From positions 2,046,001 through 2,110,000 of the forward strand of contig NZ_CP096276.1 in the NCBI RefSeq assembly GCF_024662235.1: DNA of 64,000 bases, read 5' to 3'. Below, one piece after another: positions 26,590-38,682 of this stretch; position 1 is the stretch's first letter; each line of letters starts with the position of its first letter. The stretch comes from Pimelobacter simplex. Its GTDB lineage: Bacteria > Actinomycetota > Actinomycetes > Propionibacteriales > Nocardioidaceae. The notes beneath the pieces were generated by a model. It ran no database searches and was not told where the DNA came from. It saw nothing but the letters and a program-made list of their open reading frames with translations. A program made the position numbers and the translations under genes.

Positions 26590-27063
26590 TCAGAGGCTGA
26601 GCGGTGTCTTGCAGACGTCGCGGGCCTGCTGCTGGACCCGGGAGAGCGCCGCGGCGGTCTCCCGCGAGCCCAGCCGGACGGCGGCGGTGTCGATCGCCTG
26701 GCGGTCCTCGGCCGAGACCGAGGCGGGCGGGTCCGCACGGTCGTAGGTCGCGGCGTCGACGCCGGCCGCGCTGAGGGCGTCGTCGAGGTCGCTGACCCGG
26801 GCGACGACGAGCTGCCAGTCCGCCCGGATGTCCTGGGGGGCCTTGGCCGCGAGCGCCTCGAAGCTCGGCAGCGCGCGGATCAGGCCGACCTGGGGGCCCG
26901 CGGACAGCGCGGCACCGACCTGCTCGCGGCGGCTCTCCACCTCCGAGCAGTACGACGCGAACGGGTCCTCGTCGTCACTCCCCCGCAGCCACAGGAAGCC
27001 CCCCACGAGCGCCACCGCCACGACGACGGCGGCGCCGGCGAGCCACCGGCCGCGCCGGCTCAC
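26590..27063 (-). CDS. Membrane-anchored hypothetical protein, last gene of the pyr operon
   Basis: A 157-residue protein with one N-terminal membrane helix (about residues 8-26, VVVAVALVGGFLWL) and a helical, negatively charged outer domain with two cysteines (SYCSEVE and DVCKTPL) that may pair. GTG 27061-27063 overlaps the pyrF stop by 4 bases. Such small anchored proteins after pyrF recur in related genomes as far as I recall, but their role is unknown. No link to pyrimidine metabolism is visible in the sequence. Confidence 0.7.
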   Translation of the reverse strand: MSRRGRWLAGAAVVVAVALVGGFLWLRGSDDEDPFASYCSEVESRREQVGAALSAGPQVGLIRALPSFEALAAKAPQDIRADWQLVVARVSDLDDALSAAGVDAATYDRADPPASVSAEDRQAIDTAAVRLGSRETAAALSRVQQQARDVCKTPLSL

Positions 27064-27884
27064 CCGAGCAGCTCGCGCAGCTCGTCGTTGCCGCGCCGCA
27101 CGGCGCCGGCCAGGGCGGCCGGGTCCGGGCCCAGGCGCAGCACGCCGCGGGAGGAGGTGGCCAGGACGTTGCCGACACCGGCGCCGAAGATCCGGCGCAG
27201 GTCGGCGACGGTGCCGCCCTGCTCGCCGTACCCGGGGGCGAGGATGGGGCCGTTGAAGGCCAGGTCCAGGCCGCGGTCGTCCTCGAGCGTGGCGCCGACG
27301 ACGGCGCCGTAGGAGCCGAGGGGGCTCGCGCCCTCGTTGAGCCGGCGCAGGTGGTCGAGCACGGTCGCCGAGACGGTCCGGCCGTCGGTGAGCGCCTCCT
27401 GGACCTCGGGGCCCTCCTTGTTGGAGGTGGCGGCGAGCACGAACAGGCCCGCGTCGAACCGGGCAGCGGTGTCGACGAACGGCTGGAGCGAGCCGAAGCC
27501 GAGGTAGGGGCTGACCGTGACCGCGTCGCAGGCCAGCGGCGAAGCGGGGTCGAGGTAGGCGTCGGCGTAGGCCTGGGAGGTGGAGCCGATGTCACCGCGC
27601 TTGATGTCGAGCAGGACCAGGGCGCCGGCCGCGCGGCCCGCCGCGATGACCTGCTCCAGGACGGCGACGCCGCGGCTGCCGAAGCGCTCGTAGAACGCCG
27701 ACTGGGGCTTGATCACGCTGCAGTGGGGGGCGACGGCCTCGACCGCGGCGAGCGCGAACCGCTCGAGCCCGGCGACGTCGTCGTCGTACCCCCAAGCGTG
27801 GAGGAGCGCCGCGTGCGGGTCGATGCCGACGCAGAACGGTCCGCGATCGGCGACGGCGGCGACGAGTCGGGCACCGAAGGTCAT
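27060..27884 (-). CDS. pyrF: Orotidine 5'-phosphate decarboxylase
   Basis: A 274-residue type-2 (mycobacterial-type) OMP decarboxylase, the final step to UMP. The catalytic lysine and aspartates are in LLDIKRGDIGSTS, with CVGIDPH at the N-terminus and NGPILAPGYGEQGG near the C-terminus. ATG 27884 overlaps the upstream stop by one base (TGATG). The start is fixed by the type-2 family N-terminus FGARLVAAV. Confidence 0.97.
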   Translation of the reverse strand: MTFGARLVAAVADRGPFCVGIDPHAALLHAWGYDDDVAGLERFALAAVEAVAPHCSVIKPQSAFYERFGSRGVAVLEQVIAAGRAAGALVLLDIKRGDIGSTSQAYADAYLDPASPLACDAVTVSPYLGFGSLQPFVDTAARFDAGLFVLAATSNKEGPEVQEALTDGRTVSATVLDHLRRLNEGASPLGSYGAVVGATLEDDRGLDLAFNGPILAPGYGEQGGTVADLRRIFGAGVGNVLATSSRGVLRLGPDPAALAGAVRRGNDELRELLG

Positions 27885-29041
27885 CAGGAGGTCCTCCGCA
27901 GGGCGTCGGGGCCGAGGTCGGCCAGGGTCGGGTAGCCGTCGACGGCCATGATCAGGTCGGCCTCGGCGAGCATCGAGCGGACCTGGTGGACCGCGCCGGG
28001 CACACCACCGAGGGCCAGGGCGTAGGCGTAGGGACGCCCGATCGCGACCGCGTCGGCGCCGAGGGCGACCGCCTTGACCACGTCGGCGCCCGTGCGGACC
28101 CCGGAGTCGAAGACGACCGGCGCCCGGCCGTCGACCGCGGCGACCACGTCGGGCAGCCAGTCGAGCGCCGCTCCCCCGCCGTTGGCCTGGCGGCCACCGT
28201 GGTTGGAGCAGTAGATCCCGTCGACGCCGGCGTCGAGCGCCTGGCGCGCGTCGTCGGGGTGGCAGATGCCCTTGACCACGATCGGCAGGTCGGTCAGCAA
28301 GCGCAGCCAGGGCAGGTCGTCCCAGGTGACCGGGTGGCCGAACGTGCCGGCCCAGGTCATCACGACGGTGCCGAGGTCGGGGTTCGGCCCGGTCATCTCC
28401 TGGAAGACGGGGTCGGAGGTGTAGTTGGCGAGCGCCTTGCCGCGCAGCTGCGGGAAGTTGCCCGAGGCCAGGTCGCGCGGGCGCCAGCCGGGCACCCAGG
28501 TGTCGAGGGTGACCACGATCGCCTCGTAGCCGGCCGCCTCGGCCCGGCGTACGAGGCTCTCGGCCAGCTCGCGGTTCTTGGGCGTGTAGAGCTGGAACCA
28601 CTTCGGCGCCTCGCCGGCCGCCGCCGAGACCACCTCGAGCGGGTCGCTCATCAGCGTGGAGCCGATGAACGGGATGCCCGTCGCCGCGGCCACCTCGGCC
28701 GCGTGGACGTCGCCGTGCTGGTCGGGCGTGCAGATGCCGATCACGCCGACCGGCGCCAGCACGAGCGGGCTCGTCAGGGTGCGCCCGAACAGCTCGACCG
28801 AGAGGTCGCGCTCGGCGGGCGCCCGCAGCATCCGCGGGACGACGGCGTAGCGCTCGAACGCCGCGACGTTGGCGCGCTGGGTCGACTCGTCACCCGCGCC
28901 GCCCGCGACGTAGGTGCGCAGCTCGGGCGGCAGTGCCGCCAGCGCCCGCGCCTCGAGGTCGGCGTAGTCGAACGGGTGGGCGGGCAGGACGCCGCCGAGG
29001 GCGCCGAGGTAGAGCTCCAGCTGGTAGTCGCCGAAGCTCAT
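27884..29041 (-). CDS. FMN-dependent alpha-hydroxy-acid oxidising enzyme, lactate 2-monooxygenase-like
   Basis: A 385-residue FMN TIM barrel resembling mycobacterial lactate 2-monooxygenase along its length. Key blocks are YVAGGAGDESTQRANV near residue 45, LAPVGVIGICTPDQHGD, the catalytic-base His in GIYCSNHGGRQANGG (substrate Arg next to it) and FDSGVRTGADVVKA. The long active-site insertion typical of lactate monooxygenases (ANYTSDPVFQEM) is present. It is embedded in the pyrimidine operon, 1 base from pyrD and overlapping pyrF by 1, so it is co-expressed with them. Whether it oxidises lactate, or serves as another FMN hydroxy-acid oxidase, cannot be decided. Confidence 0.88.
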   Translation of the reverse strand: MSFGDYQLELYLGALGGVLPAHPFDYADLEARALAALPPELRTYVAGGAGDESTQRANVAAFERYAVVPRMLRAPAERDLSVELFGRTLTSPLVLAPVGVIGICTPDQHGDVHAAEVAAATGIPFIGSTLMSDPLEVVSAAAGEAPKWFQLYTPKNRELAESLVRRAEAAGYEAIVVTLDTWVPGWRPRDLASGNFPQLRGKALANYTSDPVFQEMTGPNPDLGTVVMTWAGTFGHPVTWDDLPWLRLLTDLPIVVKGICHPDDARQALDAGVDGIYCSNHGGRQANGGGAALDWLPDVVAAVDGRAPVVFDSGVRTGADVVKAVALGADAVAIGRPYAYALALGGVPGAVHQVRSMLAEADLIMAVDGYPTLADLGPDALRRTS

Positions 29042-29042
29042 G

Positions 29043-30058
29043 TCACAGCGCCTTGAGGATCTGTCGTGGCCACATCGGGCCACCGTAGATCAGAGCGCTG
29101 TAGGCCTGCACCAGGTCCGCGCCCGCGGCGACCCGCTCGGCAGCCTGCTCCGGGGTGCTGATCCCGCCGACGCCGATCAGGGTGAGCCGGTCGCCGACCC
29201 GGCCGCGCAGCAGCCTCATGACCTCGGTGGAGCGCTCGGTGAGCGGCGCACCGGACAGTCCCCCGGCGCCGACCTCGTCGACCTTGGCGGCCGGCGTGCG
29301 CAGGCCCTCGCGCGAGATCGTCGTGTTGGTCGCGATCACCCCGGCCAGGCCGAGGTCGAGCGCCATGTCGGCCACCGCGAGGACGTCGTCGTCGGAGAGG
29401 TCGGGCGCGATCTTGACCAGCAGCGGGATGGGCGCGGCCGTGACCTCGTCCGCCGTACGGCGCACGTGGCGCAGCAGGGGGGCGAGCTTCTCGACGGCCT
29501 GGAGGTTGCGCAGCCCCGGGGTGTTGGGCGAGCTCACGTTGACGACCAGATAGTCGGCGTGGGGGGCGAGCCGGCGGGTCGAGGTCTCGTAGTCGGCCTC
29601 GACGGCGGCCTGGTCGTCATCCGGGACGACCTTGGACTTCCCGATGTTGACGCCGAGCACGAGATCGCCACGGCGGCGCTTGGCCAGACGCGCCGCGACG
29701 ACCGCGGACCCGTCGTTGTTGAAGCCCATCCGGTTGACGATGGCCCGGTCCTCGGGCAGCCGGAACAGCCGCGGCTTGGGGTTCCCGGGCTGGGCGAGCG
29801 CGGTGACGGTGCCGATCTCGACGTGGCCGAAGCCGAACGCACCCATCCGGTCGTAGACCCGGGCATTCTTGTCGAAGCCGGGGGCGAGGCCGAGCCGGTT
29901 GGGGAAGGTCAGCCCCATCGCCTCGACCGGCGCGCGGCCGGGGATCGGGGCCCGGGAGAGCACCGGTCCCCCGGCCCGCAGCGCGTCGTAGGTCAGGTGG
30001 TGCGCCTTCTCGGCGTCCATCTTGACCAGGAGGTGCTCGAAGACCTTGTCGTAGAGCG

Positions 30059-30062
<4 letters not shown>
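29043..30062 (-). CDS. pyrD: Dihydroorotate dehydrogenase (quinone), class 2
   Basis: A 339-residue membrane-associated flavoenzyme oxidising dihydroorotate to orotate with quinone. The N-terminal helical extension ([21 protein letters not shown]) marks class 2. FMN and substrate motifs include [39 protein letters not shown] with the catalytic Ser, and [14 protein letters not shown] 30060-30062 overlaps the carB stop by 4 bases. Confidence 0.97.
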
Positions 30063-33363
<3,301 letters not shown>

Positions 33364-33364
<1 letters not shown>

Positions 33365-34488
33365 CAGACGTTCTCCCCCAGGAGCGTGGTGAACCGGTCG
33401 AAGAGGTACGCCGCGTCGTGCGGGCCGGCGGCGGCCTCGGGGTGGTACTGGACGGAGAACGCCTTGAGCCTGCCGTCGGCGTGCAGCTCGAGACCCTCGA
33501 CGACGTCGTCGTTGAGGCAGACGTGGCTGACCGTGGCGGTGCCGTAGGGCGTCTCGGTGGGCGTGTCGCGCGGCGCGTCGACGGCGAACCCGTGGTTGTG
33601 CGCGGTGATCTCGACCTTGCGGGTGGTCAGGTCCATCACCGGCTGGTTGGTGCCGCGGTGGCCGTACTTCAGCTTGTAGGTGCCGAAGCCGAGCGCCCGG
33701 CCGAAGAGCTGGTTGCCGAAGCAGATGCCGAAGTAGGGCAGCCCGCGCTCCAGCGCCTGCTGGAGCAGCGCGACCTGGCCGGTCGTGGCAGCCGGGTCGC
33801 CGGGGCCGTTGGAGAAGAACAGCCCGTCGGGCTGCACCGCGAGCACCTCGTCGATGCTCGCCGTGGCGGGCAGGACGTGCACCTCGATGCCGCGCTCGCT
33901 CATCCGCTGCGGGGTCATGTCCTTGATGCCGAGGTCGAGGGCGGCCACGGTGAACCGCTTCTCGCCCTGGGCAGGCACGACGTACGCCTCGCTGGTGGAG
34001 ACCGCCTCGGACAGGTTGGCGCCGGCCATCTCGGCGGACGCCTTGACCTTGGCGAGCAGCACCTCGGGGTCGGTCTCGACCGTGGAGATGCCCACCCGCA
34101 TGGCGCCGCGCTCGCGCAGGTGCCGGGTCAGCGCGCGGGTGTCGATGCCGGAGATGCCGACCACGCCCTGCGCCTTGAGCTCGTCGTCGAGCGAGCGGCG
34201 CGAGCGCCAGTTGCTGGGGATGCGGGCGGGCTCGCGCACGACGTACCCGGCGACCCAGATGCGCTTCGACTCCGGGTCCTCGTCGTTGACGCCGGTGTTG
34301 CCGATGTGCGGAGCGGTCATCACGACCACCTGGCGGTGGTACGACGGGTCGGTCAGCGTCTCCTGGTAGCCGGTCATGCCGGTGTTGAAGACGGCCTCGC
34401 CGAAGGTCTCCCCCTCGGCGCCGTAGGCCTCGCCGTGGAAGGTGCGGCCGTCCTCGAGGACGAGCAGCGCGGGCTGGGACAGGGTCAT
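33364..34488 (-). CDS. carA: Carbamoyl-phosphate synthase, small (glutaminase) subunit
   Basis: A 374-residue class I glutamine amidotransferase supplying ammonia to CarB. The N-terminal half has [17 protein letters not shown]. The glutaminase half has the nucleophile Cys in [16 protein letters not shown] and the His and Glu of the triad in [16 protein letters not shown] 34486-34488 overlaps the pyrC stop by 4 bases. Confidence 0.98.
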
Positions 34489-35777
34489 GCGAGGGCTCCT
34501 TCGAGCACCGTGGGCGCGCCCCGCAGCAGCGTGGCGACCACCCTTCCGGTGAGCTTGCGGTCGTGCCAGGGGTTGTTGCGGCTCAGCGAGACGCTGGCGG
34601 CGCGGTCGACGACGACCTGGGCGGCCGGGTCGACGAGGGTCAGGTTGGCGGGCTCGCCGACGGCGATCGGGCGGCCGTGGACGTCGTCCAGGCCGGCGAT
34701 CCGGGCCGGGTTGACGCTCATCGCGCGGGCCACGCCGGCCCAGTCGAGCAGGCCGTTCTCGACCATCACCGTGGTGACGACGGGCAGTGCCGTCTCGAGC
34801 CCGAGCATGCCGAACGCCGCGTCGACGAAGGCGTGCTCCTTGTCGTGGCGCGCGTGCGGCGCGTGGTCGGTGGCGACGGCGTCGATCGTGCCGTCGGCCA
34901 GGGCCGCGCGCAGCGCCTGGACGTCCTCGTCGGGGCGCAGCGGCGGGTTGACCTTGAACGTCGGGTCGTAGCCGGTGAGCAGGTCGGTGGTGAGCAGCAG
35001 GTGGTGCGGCGTGACCTCGGCGGTCACGTCGATCCCCTGGGCCTTGGCCCAGCGGATGACCTCGACGCTGCCGGCGGTGGAGACGTGCGCGACGTGGACC
35101 CGGCTGCCGGTGTGGCGGGCCAGCATCACGTCGCGGGCGACGATGATCTCCTCGGCGACGCCGGGCCAGCCGGGCAGGCCGAGCTGACCGGAGAGCTCGC
35201 CCTCGTGGCAGCACGCGGTGGGGCCGGCCAGCGACGGGTCCTGGCTGTGCTGGCTGACCACGCCGCCGAACGCCTTGACGTACTCCAGCGCCCGGCGCAT
35301 CACGCGCGGGTCGTGGACGCACTTGCCGTCGTCGGAGAACACCCGCACCTTGGCCCGGCTGCGGGCCATCAGGCCGAGCTCGGCGAGCTCCTCGCCGGCC
35401 AGGCCCTTGGTCACCGCGCCGACCGGCTGGACGTCGACCAGGCCTGCGGCGCGGCCCAGGTCGTAGACCCGCTCGGCGGCCTCGGCGGTGTCGGTCACCG
35501 GGTGGGTGTTGGCCATCGCGAGGACAGCGGTGTAGCCGCCGACCGCGGCGGCACGCGAGCCGGTGAGCACCGTCTCGGCGTCCTCGCGGCCGGGCTCGCG
35601 CAGGTGGGTGTGCAGGTCGACGAGGCCGGGCAGCAGGCGCAGTCCGCCGGCGTCGATGGTGCGGTCGGCCGCGGCCGTCACCGAGCCCAGCTCGGCGATG
35701 GTGCCGTCCTGGACCAGCACGTCGGTCGTGGTGCCGTCGGGCAGGGTGGCACCCTTGATCAGGGTCGAGGCGGTCAC
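34485..35777 (-). CDS. pyrC: Dihydroorotase
   Basis: A 430-residue zinc amidohydrolase cyclising carbamoyl aspartate to dihydroorotate. The metal site includes [14 protein letters not shown], the His residues in VVSQHSQDP and [11 protein letters not shown], and the catalytic Asp in [14 protein letters not shown]. It is of the type-I, PyrC/AllB-like kind. GTG 35775-35777 overlaps the pyrB stop by 4 bases. Confidence 0.97.
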   Translation of the reverse strand: MTASTLIKGATLPDGTTTDVLVQDGTIAELGSVTAAADRTIDAGGLRLLPGLVDLHTHLREPGREDAETVLTGSRAAAVGGYTAVLAMANTHPVTDTAEAAERVYDLGRAAGLVDVQPVGAVTKGLAGEELAELGLMARSRAKVRVFSDDGKCVHDPRVMRRALEYVKAFGGVVSQHSQDPSLAGPTACCHEGELSGQLGLPGWPGVAEEIIVARDVMLARHTGSRVHVAHVSTAGSVEVIRWAKAQGIDVTAEVTPHHLLLTTDLLTGYDPTFKVNPPLRPDEDVQALRAALADGTIDAVATDHAPHARHDKEHAFVDAAFGMLGLETALPVVTTVMVENGLLDWAGVARAMSVNPARIAGLDDVHGRPIAVGEPANLTLVDPAAQVVVDRAASVSLSRNNPWHDRKLTGRVVATLLRGAPTVLEGALA

Positions 35778-36706
35778 TTGGTCTCCTCCCCCGCCAGCAG
35801 GTGGTAGAGCACGGACATGCGGACGGCGACGCCGGCGGAGACCTGGTCGAGGACGACCGAGTCGAGCGCGTCGGCGGCGTCCGCGGAGATCTCCAGGCCG
35901 CGGTTCATCGGGCCCGGGTGCAGGATCGGCGTCCCCGGCTTCAGCACGGCGAGGCGGTCGCGGGTCAGGCCGTAGCCGACCGTGTACTCGCGCGCGGTCG
36001 GGAAGAACCCGCCGCTCATCCGCTCGCGCTGGACGCGCAGCATCATCACCGCGTCGGCGCTGGGCAGCACCTCGTCCAGGTCGTACGACGTCGCGAAGCC
36101 CGCCGCCTTGGACCAGTCGCCCACGCCGGCCGGCATGAGCGTCGGCGGCGCGACCGCGGTGACGGTGGCGCCGAGCTTGGCCAGGCACTTGATGTTGCTG
36201 CGGAAGACCCGGCTGTGGGTCAGGTCGCCCACGATCGCGACGTGCTTGCCCTCGAGCGTGCCGAGCTTGCGGGTCAGCGTGTAGCCGTCGAGCAGCGCCT
36301 GCGTCGGGTGCTCGTGGGTGCCGTCGCCGGCGTTGATCACCGGGACGTCGATCCAGCGGCTGATCTGCTCGGCCGCGCCGCTCGCGCCGTGGCGCACGAC
36401 GAGACCGTCGATGCCCATCGCGGTGACGGTCAGCACGGTGTCGCGCAGGGACTCGCCCTTGCTCGCGCTGCTGCCCTTGGCGGACAGGTTGATGACGTCG
36501 GCGGAGAGCCACTTGCCGGCGATCTCGAAGCTCGACCGGGTGCGGGTGGAGTCCTCGAAGAACAGGTTGATCACGGTGCGCCCGCGCAGCGCGGGGAGCT
36601 TCTTGACCTCGCGCCGCTGCACGTCGTGCATCTCGGCGGCGGTGGTGAAGAGCTGCTCGATGTCGCCCGCGGCGAGGTCGTCGATGCTGAGGAGGTGGCG
36701 GTTCAC
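35774..36706 (-). CDS. pyrB: Aspartate carbamoyltransferase catalytic subunit
   Basis: A 310-residue transcarbamylase joining carbamoyl phosphate and aspartate. The carbamoyl-phosphate loop [16 protein letters not shown] and the lysine loop [12 protein letters not shown] are intact, as are [12 protein letters not shown] and [12 protein letters not shown]. No pyrI regulatory subunit is nearby, as usual in actinobacteria. GTG 36704-36706 overlaps the pyrR stop by 4 bases. Confidence 0.98.
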   Translation of the reverse strand: MNRHLLSIDDLAAGDIEQLFTTAAEMHDVQRREVKKLPALRGRTVINLFFEDSTRTRSSFEIAGKWLSADVINLSAKGSSASKGESLRDTVLTVTAMGIDGLVVRHGASGAAEQISRWIDVPVINAGDGTHEHPTQALLDGYTLTRKLGTLEGKHVAIVGDLTHSRVFRSNIKCLAKLGATVTAVAPPTLMPAGVGDWSKAAGFATSYDLDEVLPSADAVMMLRVQRERMSGGFFPTAREYTVGYGLTRDRLAVLKPGTPILHPGPMNRGLEISADAADALDSVVLDQVSAGVAVRMSVLYHLLAGEETK

Positions 36707-37263
36707 TGGATGCGCACCTCGTCCTCGCCGTCGATCTCGACCAGCCCGAGGCTGACCCGCTCGCTGCGCGCCGTCGGCAGGTTCTTGCCCACGTGGTCGG
36801 CGCGGATCGGCAGCTCGCGGTGGCCGCGGTCGACCAGCACCGCGAGCCGGACGACGGCCGGGCGGCCCAGGTCCGAGAGCGCGTCGAGCGCGGCCCGGAT
36901 CGTGCGGCCCGAGTAGAGCACGTCGTCGACCAGGACGACGGTCTTGCCGTCGACGCCCCCGGCCGGCACCTGCGTGCGGTGCGGCGTACGGGTGGGGTGG
37001 GAGCGGAGGTCGTCGCGGTACATCGTGACGTCGAGCTCGCCGGTGGCGACCGTCGTCCCCTCGACCTCGGCGATGTTCGCCGCGATCCGGTGGGCCAGCG
37101 GCACGCCCCGGGTGTGGAGCCCGAGAAGCAAGAGATCCTCGGCGCCCTTGTTGCGCTCGAGGATCTCGTGGGAAATGCGGATCAGCGCCCGGTGGATGTC
37201 GCCGGCGTCGAGGACGACGCGGCCGGTGCTCGCGGGCTTCTCCGGAGTCTGCTGTGCAGGCAA
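36703..37263 (-). CDS. pyrR: PyrR: pyr operon RNA-binding regulator / uracil phosphoribosyltransferase
   Basis: A 186-residue protein of the PRTase fold. The PRPP-binding motif [21 protein letters not shown] and the segment [16 protein letters not shown] are typical. It senses UMP/UTP and binds pyr leader RNA. The start is TTG 37261-37263, 11 bases after AGGAGG (37275-37280), with no ATG or GTG nearby. It is the first gene of the pyr operon. The RNA element directly upstream suggests that it represses its own translation, as in mycobacteria. Confidence 0.95.
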   Translation of the reverse strand: MPAQQTPEKPASTGRVVLDAGDIHRALIRISHEILERNKGAEDLLLLGLHTRGVPLAHRIAANIAEVEGTTVATGELDVTMYRDDLRSHPTRTPHRTQVPAGGVDGKTVVLVDDVLYSGRTIRAALDALSDLGRPAVVRLAVLVDRGHRELPIRADHVGKNLPTARSERVSLGLVEIDGEDEVRIQ

Positions 37264-37274
37264 GACTGACGGAA

Positions 37275-37315
37275 CCTCCTTCTCCGCCTCACAGGACGGC
37301 TCGTTAAAGGATGTT
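37275..37315 (-). promoter_or_regulatory. PyrR-binding leader hairpin that can mask the pyrR ribosome-binding site
   Basis: The leader RNA contains UCCUGUGAGGC (37286-37296), an exact match to the core of the Bacillus PyrR-binding loop consensus (UCCNGNGAGGY), closed by a CCG/CGG stem. The flanks AACATCCTT (about 37307-37315) and AAGGAGGTT (37273-37281) can pair with one mismatch, hiding AGGAGG of pyrR. This supports UMP/PyrR-dependent translational repression. The pairing was done by eye. Confidence 0.75.
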
Positions 37316-37325
37316 GCTGCGGAGC

Positions 37326-37356
37326 ACTCTACCGACTCCGGCCCCGCCCCTGGGAA
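37326..37356 (-). promoter_or_regulatory. Candidate promoter of the pyr operon
   Basis: Minus-strand TAGAGT (37326-37331) is a fair -10 box, with TTCCCA (37351-37356) 19 bases upstream as a weak -35. It would start the transcript just before the PyrR-binding hairpin. Confidence 0.35.
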
Positions 37357-37362
37357 CCGGGA

Positions 37363-37386
37363 CCGGCGTGGCTCGCGCCACGCCGG
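37363..37386 (-). terminator. Terminator hairpin after csbD
   Basis: Perfect 10-base stem CCGGCGTGGC / GCCACGCCGG (37363-37372 and 37377-37386) with loop TCGC, 22 bases downstream of the csbD stop. It insulates csbD from the pyr operon. Confidence 0.7.
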
Positions 37387-37407
37387 AGCCCGGCCCTCAG
37401 GCGTCGC

Positions 37408-37578
37408 TCACTTGAAGGCGTCCTTCACCTTCTCGCCGGCCTGCTTGAGGCTGCCCTTGAGCTTGTCGGCCTTGCCCTCGGCCTCGAGGTCCTCGTCGCC
37501 GGTGGCCTTGCCGAGCGCCTCCTTGGCCTTGCCGGTCGTCTCCTCGGCCTGGTTCTTGATCTTGTCGTCGAGACCCAT
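37408..37578 (-). CDS. CsbD-family stress protein
   Basis: A 56-residue, highly charged, helical protein of the CsbD family, small general-stress proteins of unknown biochemical role. The order MGLDDKIKNQAEETTGKAKE followed by DEDLEAEGKADKLKGSLKQ is diagnostic. ATG 37576-37578 has AAGGAG ten bases upstream; the open frame extends further but family members start here. It is a single-gene unit between a hairpin and a divergent PAP2 gene. Confidence 0.9.
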   Translation of the reverse strand: MGLDDKIKNQAEETTGKAKEALGKATGDEDLEAEGKADKLKGSLKQAGEKVKDAFK

Positions 37579-37722
37579 GGTGGTCCGCTCCTTCGGTGTC
37601 GGGTGGGCGATGCCGCGGCGTGCGCGGCCGTCTCCCCCAGGTACCCCGCGCCCGCGCCCCGATCCGGGCCCGTCGCCATCGGTGAGCGAGGTCACCGGCT
37701 AACCTCCATCCCGGAGGTCATG

Positions 37723-38682
37723 ATGACGGGCGGTGAAGCGGAGGCGGTTCGCACGGACCTGCCGCGCCTCGACCTCGTCCGCGTGCTGGGCGCCCTCGCG
37801 TTCGTCGCGGGCCTGGTCGTCTACATGCAGACCAACGGCCTGCCCCGGCAGGGCTACCAGGTGGTGATCATCCTGTGGCTGGCCACGGTCGCCTGGGACG
37901 TACGGCGCCCCGTGCGCGAGCACCTCGCCTTCCTCCGCGACTGGTGGCCGCCGTTCGTGGTGCTGCTGTTCTACCTCTACAGCCGCGGCGTCTCCGACGA
38001 CCTCGGCATCTTCAGCGTGCACTTCACCGAGCCCATCGAGGCCGACCGCTGGCTCTTCGGCGGGACGCTGCCGACGCAGTTCCTCCAGGAGCACCTGTGC
38101 GGCGTACCGTGCCGGCAGTCGCTGCCCCCGCGCTGGTACGACGTCGTGCTCACCACCGTCTACTACTCCCACTTCTTCGCCGCGCTCGCCATCGGCGCGG
38201 TGCTGTGGAAGCGCAAGCGCGACGAGTGGATCTACTTCATGAGGCGCTACCTCGTGATCATCTCGCTGTCGGTGGTCTGCTACGTCCTCTACCCGATGGC
38301 GCCGCCGTGGATGGCTGCCCGCGACGGCTACCTCACCGACGACGTCGCCCGGATCACCGGCCGCGGCTGGTTCGACCTGACCGCGTCGGCGGGCAGCACG
38401 ACCACCGCGCACCAGAACGTCTCCAGCATCGGCAACCAGGTCGCGGCGATGCCCTCGCTGCACTCCGCGCTGGCGATCTTCATCGCCTGGTGGGTGATCG
38501 CGCGCTACCGCCACCCCTGGCGCTGGACGGTGCTGCTCTACCCCGTCCTCATGCTGTTCTCGCTCGTCTACTACGCCGAGCACTACGTCATCGACGAGAT
38601 CGCCGGCGCCCTGCTCGTCGTCGCCGTGATGGCCGGCTGGGCCTGGTGGGACCGGCGGCGCAAGCGCACCTCGGTCAGCTGA
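37723..38682 (+). CDS. PAP2-superfamily membrane phosphatase/transferase (inositolphosphotransferase-like)
   Basis: A 319-residue integral membrane protein with about six helices. The PAP2 catalytic motifs are visible: AAMPSLHSALAIF (motif 2 with its His) and YYAEHYVIDEIAGALL (motif 3). The layout resembles the bacterial inositolphosphotransferase/phosphatidic-acid phosphatase group, so a lipid-phosphate substrate is likely. ATG 37723 is preferred to 37720 because GGAGG (37713-37717) is then 5 bases away. ACCTCC and GGAGGT (37702-37718) can form a hairpin over that site. The last 8 bases overlap the convergent oxidoreductase gene. Confidence 0.82.
   Translation: MTGGEAEAVRTDLPRLDLVRVLGALAFVAGLVVYMQTNGLPRQGYQVVIILWLATVAWDVRRPVREHLAFLRDWWPPFVVLLFYLYSRGVSDDLGIFSVHFTEPIEADRWLFGGTLPTQFLQEHLCGVPCRQSLPPRWYDVVLTTVYYSHFFAALAIGAVLWKRKRDEWIYFMRRYLVIISLSVVCYVLYPMAPPWMAARDGYLTDDVARITGRGWFDLTASAGSTTTAHQNVSSIGNQVAAMPSLHSALAIFIAWWVIARYRHPWRWTVLLYPVLMLFSLVYYAEHYVIDEIAGALLVVAVMAGWAWWDRRRKRTSVS

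Noticed and set aside
37700..37705. TAACCT as the promoter -10 of the PAP2 gene
   Set aside because: No convincing -35 lies 16-19 bases upstream, so it is only mentioned as a possibility.
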